This document shows positions 1 through 8,143 of a stretch of 64,000 bases of DNA, piece by piece; the stretch's first letter is position 1, and every line of letters begins with the position of its first letter. The translations under genes and the position numbers were made by a program. Under the pieces are notes generated by a model that saw nothing but the letters and a program-made list of their open reading frames with translations, ran no database searches and had not been told where the DNA came from. The DNA is from Marinomonas posidonica_A (GTDB lineage: Bacteria > Pseudomonadota > Gammaproteobacteria > Pseudomonadales > Marinomonadaceae). Location of the stretch: positions 1 to 64,000 of the forward strand of contig NZ_JBHZSP010000002.1 in NCBI RefSeq assembly GCF_043643765.1, written 5' to 3'.

Positions 1-27
1 TTAAATTCTCTGTGATATTTGGACATA

Positions 28-68
28 AAAAGACCCCCAGTAATTGGAATGTCCAACTATTGGGGGTC
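28..68 (-). terminator. Rho-independent terminator of the SulP transporter gene
   Basis: A near-perfect 17-bp stem (32-48 with 52-68, one mismatch) encloses a 3-base loop. Read on the minus strand it is followed by a run of T. It lies about 50 bases after the stop codon of the leftward transporter gene. Confidence 0.8.
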
Positions 69-115
69 AGTTCACGATAATCGATAGGCTTTTTAAAGTT
101 GTGATTATGAAAAGG

Positions 116-1768
116 TTAGGCAGAGGTTATGCTGTTTGTGGCATGTTCAAGTGCTTGTAGGCGCGAATCGCAAAAAGCATTATCAGGAAGTCGACTAATA
201 ACGCCAAGTTTTTCAAGTCGCTCTGTGGTTTGCCCATTAGGGCTGTAAATGTATACGGCACAATTCACATCGATGGCGTCTTTGATGGCGTTCTCCAGAG
301 CTAAGCCAATGGTTAAATCCATCATAGGTACCGCACTTAAATCCAGTACAACCGCTTTGTAGTTATGGATTCGATTGTGGTGTTTGGCTATGGCTTTACT
401 GGCGCCAAAAATCATTGGGCCCGAGAGATAGAATAGCAATACTTTACCATTTGCACTGTCTAACAAGCTCTTTTCGTCTTCGGTAAGTGGAATGTCGTCG
501 TCGGCATCACTGATCGCTTTCACATTGCCAGATTGCAGGCAGCTAAGTTTCTCGATGGTGATGATGTTGGCAATAAACACCCCAATACCTACCGCAACCA
601 TGAGGTCAACGAAGACAGTTAAGGCCATAACGCCATACATGATAATGGTAGGGGATAAGGCAACTTTGTGGGCTCGCTTCAGGAAACTCCAGTCAAGGAT
701 GTTGATCCCTACATAGAGGGCAATCCCGGCCAATACAGCCATAGGGATTGGGCTAATTAATTGTGACGCACCGAGTACAACAAGCAGCAAGATAATGGCG
801 CGAGTGATGCCTGCGAGAGGGGATTTTGCCCCTGTCTGAATGTTCACTACTGTTCCCATGGTTGCACCAGCGCCTGGTAGGCCGCCTAGTAAGCCAGAAA
901 CGAAGTTAGCCACGCCTTGGCCTATTAACTCGCGATTAGAGTCGTGCTCTTTGCGAGTTAAGCTATCTGCAATGACTGCTGTTAAGAGAGTGTCAATGCA
1001 GCCTAGAGTTCCCAACACCAATCCGTTAATGATCATTTCCATAATCACTGAGAACTCAAAGGTTGGCCAATGAATGGATGGGAGTCCCGATGGAATAATG
1101 CCGATTCGACGGACATCAGAGTCATCAAATAGGATGATCGAAATCAGAGTGATGGCAACTAGGGCAATCAGTTGGGGAGGCGCATAACGGCGCCATTTTT
1201 TTGGAACGTAAAACAGCACGCCCAATGTCATGAGCCCAAGAAATAACTCGGAGAATTTTAGGTTCATCAATAGGCTGGGGAGGGCGGTAAGTGTGCCAAC
1301 CACGCCGCCAGCTGGAGACGGGTGCCCTAAGAATGGGGCCAGTTGTAGAATAACGAGAATGACCCCAATACCAGACATGAATCCGGAAATAACACTATAA
1401 GGCATCAGTGTGATGTATTTGCCGAGTTTTAAATAGCCTAGGGTTATTTGAAACGCGCCTGCAATCATTACCACAGTAAACGCCATCGCTAGACCACTTT
1501 CAGGGCTGCTTGCCATCATGCTGGTTAGTACAGCGGTCATGATAACTGTCATAGGGCCTGTTGGCTCGGAAATTAGGCTAGTGGAGCCGCCAAATAGTGC
1601 AGCAAATAACCCAACTAAAATCGCACCCCAAAGGCCGGCTTCGGCGCCCGCGCCTGAGGCAACGCCAAACGCGAGTGCAAGAGGGAGTGAAACAACCGCA
1701 GTGGTTGCTCCTCCAAATAAGTCACCAACTAATGTCCAATCTTTGAACCTAGAAAAATCAATAATCAT
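116..1768 (-). CDS. SulP-family anion transporter, BicA-like (putative Na+/bicarbonate symporter)
   Basis: This 550-residue inner-membrane protein has the SulP layout: about 12-14 hydrophobic segments in residues 15-405, then a cytoplasmic STAS domain (about 430-545). The N-terminal part carries the stretch SEPTGPMTVIMTAV, and a later helix carries GCIDTLLTAV followed by PGAGATMGTVVNI. From memory these closely match cyanobacterial BicA, a sodium-dependent bicarbonate symporter, more than sulfate-type SulP members. The Asp and Thr that bind sodium in BicA appear to be kept (ID-TLLT). A bicarbonate substrate is inferred; sulfate or another anion remains possible. The ATG at 1768 has only a weak AGG upstream. 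The gene stands alone between two terminators. Confidence 0.85.
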   Translation of the reverse strand: MIIDFSRFKDWTLVGDLFGGATTAVVSLPLALAFGVASGAGAEAGLWGAILVGLFAALFGGSTSLISEPTGPMTVIMTAVLTSMMASSPESGLAMAFTVVMIAGAFQITLGYLKLGKYITLMPYSVISGFMSGIGVILVILQLAPFLGHPSPAGGVVGTLTALPSLLMNLKFSELFLGLMTLGVLFYVPKKWRRYAPPQLIALVAITLISIILFDDSDVRRIGIIPSGLPSIHWPTFEFSVIMEMIINGLVLGTLGCIDTLLTAVIADSLTRKEHDSNRELIGQGVANFVSGLLGGLPGAGATMGTVVNIQTGAKSPLAGITRAIILLLVVLGASQLISPIPMAVLAGIALYVGINILDWSFLKRAHKVALSPTIIMYGVMALTVFVDLMVAVGIGVFIANIITIEKLSCLQSGNVKAISDADDDIPLTEDEKSLLDSANGKVLLFYLSGPMIFGASKAIAKHHNRIHNYKAVVLDLSAVPMMDLTIGLALENAIKDAIDVNCAVYIYSPNGQTTERLEKLGVISRLPDNAFCDSRLQALEHATNSITSA

Positions 1769-1832
1769 TGAATTTACCTATCCGTTTTTAATCAAAATCA
1801 ATCCGTTGAAAAAGTCTACATTTGTCTGTAAA

Positions 1833-1854
1833 AGAGCCCGCAAAAGCGGGCTCT
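1833..1854 (-). terminator. Terminator of rne
   Basis: A perfect 9-bp GC-rich stem (1833-1841 with 1846-1854) has a 4-base loop. On the minus strand it is followed by a short TTT run and sits about 30 bases after the rne stop codon. Confidence 0.75.
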
Positions 1855-1882
1855 AAGTAAAAGAATAAAGAATCAATTAATC

Positions 1883-4800
1883 CTAATTTGATTCAGCGCT
1901 TTCTTCTACTGCTTGGCCTTCTTCGCGAGCCAGTCTAGGGTCGTTTTTAACGCGACCTGATGTGGCGCGGCGTCGAGAAGAGGCTGCATTGCGTTTTTCT
2001 TCCTGCTCTTGGCGGAACTTTTCTTGCTGGGCAAGAATCGCTTCTGGCAGTTCAACCGGTGCAGTCGTTTCAGTGCTTGCTGCTTTAGCGACAGGCTTGC
2101 CACGACCGCGTCGAGGCACACGAACTTTTTTATCTGTCGCTTGCTCTGTTTCAGCGTTGTCGACTTGAGTGTCGTCTACTGAAGTGCTTTGCGTTTGACT
2201 GGCTGAGGTGGTCTCTTCATTAGACTGTTCTGCTGGGCTGACGGCTTCTTGCTGAGGTGCTAGTTCAACATTCTCAGTGGTCGTCTCTTCAGCTACTGGC
2301 GCCTCTGTTTTCGTGGCTTCAATAGGTGTCGTGTTTTGCTCTTTGGAATCTTCTGATCGGCTTGCTTCAGAGGTCTGTTTTGCAGGCGCTTCCTCGGTTG
2401 TTGCTTCTTCTTGAGACGATGTGTCAGCACTTGTCTCCGCCGTTGTGTTCTCAGTCGTTTCAGCTGGCTCAACATCTTTTATCGATGTTTCAGCTTCAGT
2501 AGCGACTTCAGCACTTATTGCGTCAGATTTTTCAGATTTATTGCTTGTCGTCTCAGAATCAGTCAAATCAGACGTCTCTTCCGACTCAGCAGTTTGTTCT
2601 GCTTTACTGATTTGTGCCTTAACCGACATTTTTGGCTTAGGTTTCACGACTTCTTCTGCTTTTACATCTGAGGTTGTGTTGCTTTCCGCTTCTTTGTCTG
2701 TTTGAGCTTCCGTTGTGGCAGCATTGTTTTCATCAAGTGCTTGTGTTGCCGCTTCAACAGCCTCAGCGCTGATCGGAGCAGTGACTTCGGTTGAAGTTTC
2801 TACTGGCTCAGCTGGAGCGACAGTTGCTTGAGTCTCAGATTGTTCTGTCTCTGCTACATTATTCTCTGTGGTGTTCTCTTCACGCTGAGGGCGGCGAGAA
2901 CGACGTGAGCGGCGAGAACGACGTTGTTGCGGCTCATCACCAGGGTTTTTCTGCTGATTAGACTGATTTTCTGCCTCAGCTTTTTCCGCAGATTCTACTT
3001 TTGCAGCTTGTTCTGCTTCTTGAAGTTTTGCGCTTTCTACAGCTTCATCTTTGATTTTGCCATTGCGACGACGATTTTCATTGCGATCACGTTTGCGCTC
3101 TTTAACTTCAGGCACTTCTTTCTGCTGACGTGCGGCTTTTGGTGCCTGCTCTTGTGTCTCGGTCTTATTGTCCTGATCGTTTTGACGGTTAGGGCGGTTG
3201 TTACGACGACCGTTATTGTTTTTACCACCAGCTTCAGCTTGCTCACGACGAGATTGGCGTGTTGAGCGTGCTTTCTCTTGTGACTCTTCACGTTCAGCGC
3301 TTTGGTGTTTTACGTTGCGCTTGTTGCGATTTGGTCGTGCATTTTTAGGTGCATTCTTATTGGTGTTGTTACGAGTATTTTTATTGCTCGTGGTGTTTTT
3401 GCTGCTTTTGTCTGTATTTTTGGGTTCCGTGGACTCACCAAATAGGGCCGTAATGATACGACTCAACAGGCTAGGCTTGCTCACTTTGCTCGGCTTACTT
3501 TTTACTGGAGCATTAGTGTGTGCCGGTGCAGGAGCCTTTGGCGCAATGCTGGTAACAGCCGCTTGTTGACGAACGACTTCATTTGCCTGACGTGGCTCGT
3601 ATGGAGGCTGCTCAGGTGTCTCTACTAGCGTGTAGCTTGTGTCGTTCTGTGATACGACTGAGTTGTCATCACGGATTCGTTCAACTTCAAAGTGCGGTGT
3701 TTCCATGTGCGGATTTGGCACAAGGATGATATGAACACTATTGCGCTTTTCAATTTTGGCAATGTTGGTGCGTTTCTCGTTCAATAGGAAAGTAGCAACG
3801 GAGACAGGCAACACAGCGCGAATTTGTGCTGTACGCTCTTTTGCGCACTCTTCTTCGATTAGACGAAGTACAGACAAGGCAAGTGATTCAACATCACGAA
3901 TGAAGCCTTGGCCGTTACAGCGTGGGCAAACAATGCCGCTGGTCTCACCCAAAGATGGGCGTAAGCGTTGACGAGACATCTCCAGCAGGCCGAAGCGTGA
4001 AATGCGACCAAGCTGAACTCGAGCTCGGTCAGCTTCAAGCGCCGATTTCATGCGATTTTCTACTTCTTTTTGGTTTCGCACTGGTGTCATATCGATGAAG
4101 TCGATGACAACCAAACCGCCAATATCACGAAGTCTTAGTTGGCGAGCAATTTCATCAGCCGCCTCTAGGTTGGTCTGAAGGGCGGTTTCTTCAATGTCGC
4201 CACCTTTGGTTGCTCGTGCCGAGTTGATATCAATGGACACCAAAGCTTCGGTAGGATCAATCACAATAGATCCGCCAGAAGGCAAGCGTACTTCACGCTG
4301 GAAGGCGGTTTCAATTTGAGTTTCAATCTGGAAGCGATTGAATAACGGTGTAGAATCAGTATAAAGCTTAATTCGAGATTTAAAGTGAGGCATAACCTGC
4401 ATCACAAAATTAATAGCATCTTGGTAAGCTTGTTTTTCGTCAATCAATACTTCGCCAATGTCTTCACGCAAGTAGTCACGAATCGCCCGAATAACAATGT
4501 TACTTTCCTGGTAAATTAGAAAAGGAGCTGGTTTCTCTGTTGCTGCTTTGGTGATAGAGCTCCATAGGGTTTCTAGGTAGTCTAAATCCCACTGAAGTTC
4601 TTCTGTTGAACGACCAACCCCTGCAGTACGGACAATTAAGCCGCCATTTTCGGGTGTTTTCAGGCCAGACATGGCTTCTTTCAATTGTGAGCGATCATCA
4701 CCATCAATACGACGAGAAATACCGCCAGCACGTGGATTGTTCGGCATCAATACAAGGTAACGACCGGCTAAACTGACGAAAGTGGTCAGAGCGGCACCTT

Positions 4801-5134
4801 TGTTGCCTCGCTCTTCTTTGTCAACTTGAACGATGACTTCTTGACCTTCGCTGATCACATCTTTGATGTTGATGCGGCCGTCATGGTTGGCTTTTTTGGA
4901 GAAGTAAGTTTTAGATATTTCTTTGAGAGGAAGGAATCCGTGACGATCTGCGCCAAAATCAACAAATGCGGCTTCAAGACTCGGTTCTACCCGAGTGATT
5001 TTACCTTTATAAATGTTGGATTTTTTCTGCTCGCGAGAGCCAGATTCGATATCTAGATCATACAGACGTTGACCGTCTACTAGTGCAACGCGCAACTCTT
5101 CTTGTTGAGTTGCATTTATTAACATTCTAATCAT
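1883..5134 (-). CDS. rne: Ribonuclease E
   Basis: RNase E is the endoribonuclease that starts mRNA decay and processes rRNA and tRNA; it scaffolds the degradosome at the inner membrane. The start chosen is the ATG at 5134, because the family begins MxRMLINATQQEELRVA; an in-frame extension upstream to 5200 has no family support. This gives 1083 residues. The catalytic half shows the S1 region, the DNase I-like site (SIDINSAR and VVIDFIDM, holding the two metal-binding Asp) and the zinc-link CPRC. A short amphipathic stretch, LLSRIITALFG, fits the membrane-targeting helix. The remaining ~550 residues are low-complexity: Arg/Asn-rich RNA-binding segments, then a long Thr/Glu/Ala-rich acidic tail. 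A NDPR motif lies near the C-terminus, as in Pseudomonas RNase E tails. It is divergent from rluC, as in E. coli. Confidence 0.97.
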   Translation of the reverse strand: MIRMLINATQQEELRVALVDGQRLYDLDIESGSREQKKSNIYKGKITRVEPSLEAAFVDFGADRHGFLPLKEISKTYFSKKANHDGRINIKDVISEGQEVIVQVDKEERGNKGAALTTFVSLAGRYLVLMPNNPRAGGISRRIDGDDRSQLKEAMSGLKTPENGGLIVRTAGVGRSTEELQWDLDYLETLWSSITKAATEKPAPFLIYQESNIVIRAIRDYLREDIGEVLIDEKQAYQDAINFVMQVMPHFKSRIKLYTDSTPLFNRFQIETQIETAFQREVRLPSGGSIVIDPTEALVSIDINSARATKGGDIEETALQTNLEAADEIARQLRLRDIGGLVVIDFIDMTPVRNQKEVENRMKSALEADRARVQLGRISRFGLLEMSRQRLRPSLGETSGIVCPRCNGQGFIRDVESLALSVLRLIEEECAKERTAQIRAVLPVSVATFLLNEKRTNIAKIEKRNSVHIILVPNPHMETPHFEVERIRDDNSVVSQNDTSYTLVETPEQPPYEPRQANEVVRQQAAVTSIAPKAPAPAHTNAPVKSKPSKVSKPSLLSRIITALFGESTEPKNTDKSSKNTTSNKNTRNNTNKNAPKNARPNRNKRNVKHQSAEREESQEKARSTRQSRREQAEAGGKNNNGRRNNRPNRQNDQDNKTETQEQAPKAARQQKEVPEVKERKRDRNENRRRNGKIKDEAVESAKLQEAEQAAKVESAEKAEAENQSNQQKNPGDEPQQRRSRRSRRSRRPQREENTTENNVAETEQSETQATVAPAEPVETSTEVTAPISAEAVEAATQALDENNAATTEAQTDKEAESNTTSDVKAEEVVKPKPKMSVKAQISKAEQTAESEETSDLTDSETTSNKSEKSDAISAEVATEAETSIKDVEPAETTENTTAETSADTSSQEEATTEEAPAKQTSEASRSEDSKEQNTTPIEATKTEAPVAEETTTENVELAPQQEAVSPAEQSNEETTSASQTQSTSVDDTQVDNAETEQATDKKVRVPRRGRGKPVAKAASTETTAPVELPEAILAQQEKFRQEQEEKRNAASSRRRATSGRVKNDPRLAREEGQAVEESAESN

Positions 5135-5606
5135 TTTATGTGTGAACTCTGTTAGCGGATACGAAAACGCCACAGCAGTGTCAGGGCAACCATTAATCAA
5201 TCTGACTCAAAATTATAGAGCAAATCATTCAGTTTTTGTCTGGCGAGATGAATACAGGATTCATTTATTTCTAACTAAACGCGTGTAGCGGTCGCTGCCT
5301 CGATTATTACTAAATAGTCTCTTTAACTGGTCTCGTTTCTTTGCCTTTTTGTCAAACATCGCGAACGCGCGGTTGAGCAATTTAATGAAATTCCTTCCAC
5401 TGATGCGGTTTTTTCCGAATCATGCGGTTTAATATTTAAGATTAACTGTTACAGAGGTAAGATAGGGACCAAAGTGTCGCTCTGGCAGTATCATTCAATT
5501 CTTGCTTCTTATCTTCGAGGCGTTTTGTTGCCTCTTACCCTTTGCGATATTGAATATAACAGTAAAAACTAAGTGCTTCAATTATAAAGGAAACCAATCT
5601 TTGCAT
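5135..5606. promoter_or_regulatory. Divergent rne / rluC control region and leaders
   Basis: About 470 bases hold no convincing gene. On the minus strand the hexamer TATAAT (complement of 5212-5217) is a plausible -10 for rne, giving a leader of roughly 70 bases. Other starts further upstream cannot be excluded, because rne in E. coli has a long autoregulatory 5' leader. On the plus strand, AT-rich sequence around 5430-5450 could serve rluC. I could not identify a conserved rne-leader hairpin by eye. Confidence 0.4.
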
Positions 5607-6575
5607 ATGTCTGAAACAGACCCCAATTTAGCCCCTCGCCCCGCCGTACGCTATGTGACGATAGATGAAAACAATCACGACCAAAGGATTGATAACTTCC
5701 TTGTCACTTTTTTGAAGGGGGTGCCTAAGGGGAAAATTTACAACCTGCTAAGAAAAGGTGAAATTCGTGTTAATAAAAAGCGAACCAAGCCAGATTATCG
5801 ATTGCAGTCGGATGATGTGGTTCGTATTGCGCCAATCGTGATTGCACCAGAGTCTAAAAAGCCAGATCTATCCGATAAGCTAAAAAATGAGATCGAATCT
5901 CGAATTGTGTATGAGGATAAAGGCTTGTTAGTGGTTAATAAGCCATCTGGATTGGCCGTGCATGGTGGCAGTGGGTTGAGCTTTGGTTTGGTGGAAGTGG
6001 TGCGTCAAATGCGTCCTCAAGAAAAGTTTATCGAGCTTGTTCATCGTTTAGATCGAGATACCTCTGGTTTAATTATGATTGCCAAAAAGCGATCGGTTTT
6101 AAAAGAGCTACATACCGCACTACGAGAAAAAGAAGGCGTACAAAAAACGTATTTGGCGTTGGTCTATGGTGGTTGGCCAAAACGTAAGCAACAGGTGAAT
6201 GCGCCTTTGTTAAAAAATGAGCTTAAATCCGGTGAGCGAGTGGTAAAAGTTCACACAGATGGCAAAGAAAGTTTAACTTTGTTCAAATTGGTCAGGCAGT
6301 TTGAAGGTTATAGTCTGATTGAGTGCGAACCTGTTACGGGTCGAACTCATCAAATTCGCGTACATACTTTGCATGCTGGTTATCCTATTGTGGGAGACGA
6401 TAAATATTCGCCAGCGGAAGATTTGAAGGCCAGTAAAACATTAGGTTTTAAACGTTTGTGTTTGCATGCCACGCGCTTGGTTATAGAGCTTAATGGCGAG
6501 AAAAAAGTCTTTGAAGCCCCTCTAGAGGATGAGTGGCAATCTTTAATGAGTCATACTCTAAAGGCGCTCTATTAA
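5607..6575 (+). CDS. rluC: 23S rRNA pseudouridine synthase RluC (pseudouridine 955/2504/2580)
   Basis: RluC isomerises three uridines of 23S rRNA to pseudouridine. The 322-residue protein has an N-terminal S4 RNA-binding domain (about 25-85, with KGKIYNLLRKGEIRVN), then the RluA-type catalytic domain with the motif HRLDRDTSG, whose second Asp is the nucleophile. The ATG at 5607 is chosen; the open frame continues 35 codons upstream, but that part reads like non-coding leader. AAAGGA lies at about 5586-5591. An in-frame TTG at 5601 is a less likely alternative. The gene is divergent from rne, a conserved gammaproteobacterial arrangement. Confidence 0.95.
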   Translation: MSETDPNLAPRPAVRYVTIDENNHDQRIDNFLVTFLKGVPKGKIYNLLRKGEIRVNKKRTKPDYRLQSDDVVRIAPIVIAPESKKPDLSDKLKNEIESRIVYEDKGLLVVNKPSGLAVHGGSGLSFGLVEVVRQMRPQEKFIELVHRLDRDTSGLIMIAKKRSVLKELHTALREKEGVQKTYLALVYGGWPKRKQQVNAPLLKNELKSGERVVKVHTDGKESLTLFKLVRQFEGYSLIECEPVTGRTHQIRVHTLHAGYPIVGDDKYSPAEDLKASKTLGFKRLCLHATRLVIELNGEKKVFEAPLEDEWQSLMSHTLKALY

Positions 6576-6603
6576 TCTTATTGGCTTTCATTCTGCCTAG
6601 AGT

Positions 6604-6640
6604 AAGTTCGTGACACAGGTTGTCACGAACTTGTTATTTT
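6604..6640 (+). terminator. Terminator of rluC
   Basis: A perfect 12-bp stem (6604-6615 with 6621-6632) with a 5-base loop is followed by GTTATTTT, 28 bases after the rluC stop. Confidence 0.85.
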
Positions 6641-6796
6641 ATCCTACCTTAACTAGTGCTTTTTATTCTTGTTAAATGGTCTATATTGATCATGAGATTT
6701 ACAGATGAGATTCAATTGTGCATTTGTATGAATGAGTCTTGTCGCTATTCATTGGCTCAGGCTTAATGATTGTACTGTTAATGTAATGAGCTCCTA

Positions 6797-7273
6797 ATGA
6801 TGTTGATGTCTACATTAAAATATTTAAGGTCGTTTACCGCCACCTGCTTGGTGGTGATTTCGCCAATTGGTTTCACTGGCACCGCAGAAAATACTAACGC
6901 ATACGTTCAATCTATTTCTGATGTTAGAGCCAGTTCCACTTCAAATAGTCGAAATGATAGAAAGAAACAAGATGATGAGTTGCCATCACTATTGTGGCAG
7001 CAAACATTCAATTATGTTGGTAGACAGCTGGAGTCGCAAGGCTTGCCGAGGAATCTTGAACAACAAATTGCGTTAACTAGGATTGAAGAGGCATATCAGG
7101 ATGAAGTTGATCGTTTGCTTGACTGGCAAGATGAGCAAATTGTAAAACTGAGTCAAGACGAGCAAGCGATTGCAGCGGTAGGTGCTCATGTGCAATGTGA
7201 GTTGTTAGCTTGTAAACAGGTTAAGCAAGCCAAACTAGAACAAGTTAAGCGTCTATATTTACATAAGGCATAA
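6797..7273 (+). CDS. Secreted or membrane-anchored protein of unknown function
   Basis: I do not recognise this 158-residue protein. It has an N-terminal hydrophobic stretch (about 10-28) that looks like a signal peptide, then a polar, charged, mostly helical region with two Cys near the end (CELLACKQ). ATG codons at 6797, 6800 and 6806 compete, and none has a clear ribosome binding site. The next gene begins 21 bases after its stop, so the two are probably co-transcribed. Confidence 0.6.
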   Translation: MMLMSTLKYLRSFTATCLVVISPIGFTGTAENTNAYVQSISDVRASSTSNSRNDRKKQDDELPSLLWQQTFNYVGRQLESQGLPRNLEQQIALTRIEEAYQDEVDRLLDWQDEQIVKLSQDEQAIAAVGAHVQCELLACKQVKQAKLEQVKRLYLHKA

Positions 7274-7294
7274 AACCAATCACAAGAAGCTTAA

Positions 7295-8065
7295 ATGCCA
7301 ATGTCCCATCCTTCTGAAACTGAAATCTCTTTTGTCTCAATCCGGCGTCAATTTGATTTCCGCGGGATTGAAATGGGTCGTTGGGTTACCCCCCACGAAC
7401 GAGATCGTGCAGCGATCAACTTTTATCAGGCTTTGTTGGATCTAATGGCCGTCTTGCAGGGACCAGAAACCTTAATTTCATTACGTGGTACGCTAGGATT
7501 GCAATATGGTAAAGGTGGGCAACCTGGCGTAGCAGCACATTACACTCCAGCGACCAGGCAGCTTGCCTTAGCAAAAAATGCGGGTGCTGGTAGTCTCGCA
7601 CACGAATGGTTTCATGCCTTTGATCACTATGTCGCAGAAAAACTGTACCCTCATTCACCAGCTCTGAGTTTTGCGTCTAGACAGTGGTTGAATTTGTCTG
7701 ATGTGACACAGGTTACTAACCATCCTTTGAATCTGGCTTTAATTGACTGCTTTAAAGTCATTGTGTTGAATTCGGCTGGGGATGAGCCTAGTGAGTTGTT
7801 TCGTGCATCTAAGCAAGCGGATCAAGAATATAATATTTTATATTATGCGAAGCCTGAAGAACTGTGTGCTCGATCATTTGAAGCGTTTGTCGAGGATATG
7901 TGCCCTAGTAATGATTTTTTGGTCAGAGGGACGCGATATTCGACAGAAGCAAGCCGTGGTTTGTATCCGCAGGGACGGCAAAGGGAGTGCATTAATCAGG
8001 CTTTTACAGTTTACTTTCAGAGGCTTGGCGGGGCACTTTGGCGGGAAGTAGAAAATAGCCAATAA
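7295..8065 (+). CDS. CLCA_X family protein, putative zinc metalloprotein
   Basis: This 256-residue protein matches, from memory, a gammaproteobacterial family named CLCA_X. Its hallmark is FRGIEMGRWVTPHERDRA near the N-terminus, then LALAKNAGAGSLAHEWFHAFDHY. The HEWFH segment is a zincin-type HExxH site, so a zinc-dependent hydrolase or peptidase is plausible. Similar HEWFHA segments occur in large polyvalent phage and plasmid proteins. No signal peptide is visible, so it is probably cytoplasmic. It follows a small secreted-protein gene by 21 bases and ends at a strong hairpin. The function is unknown; the metal site is inferred from the motif. Confidence 0.75.
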   Translation: MPMSHPSETEISFVSIRRQFDFRGIEMGRWVTPHERDRAAINFYQALLDLMAVLQGPETLISLRGTLGLQYGKGGQPGVAAHYTPATRQLALAKNAGAGSLAHEWFHAFDHYVAEKLYPHSPALSFASRQWLNLSDVTQVTNHPLNLALIDCFKVIVLNSAGDEPSELFRASKQADQEYNILYYAKPEELCARSFEAFVEDMCPSNDFLVRGTRYSTEASRGLYPQGRQRECINQAFTVYFQRLGGALWREVENSQ

Positions 8066-8066
8066 A

Positions 8067-8099
8067 AAAGCGAAACTAATAAATTGTTAGTTTCGCTTT
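8067..8099. terminator. Terminator between CLCA_X gene and gcvP
   Basis: A perfect 13-bp stem (8067-8079 with 8087-8099) has a 7-base loop. The run of A on its left gives a good T-tract on the minus strand, so it mainly serves gcvP; it may also stop rightward transcription. Confidence 0.8.
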
Positions 8100-8143
8100 A
8101 TGGTGTCTCTATTTAGAGACAAAGGTTTGTTTTAATCGCAGAA

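Noticed and set aside
2293..3569. Several open frames antisense to or overlapping the rne 3' half
   Set aside because: They are side effects of the repetitive, biased codons of the low-complexity RNase E tail, with no start signals or family similarity.
5135..5200. N-terminal extension of RNase E to 5200
   Set aside because: The 22 extra residues have no counterpart in the family, whose conserved start begins at the downstream ATG.
5601..5606. TTG at 5601 as the rluC start
   Set aside because: It is better spaced from AAGGA but only two codons upstream of an ATG that fits; the ATG was kept.
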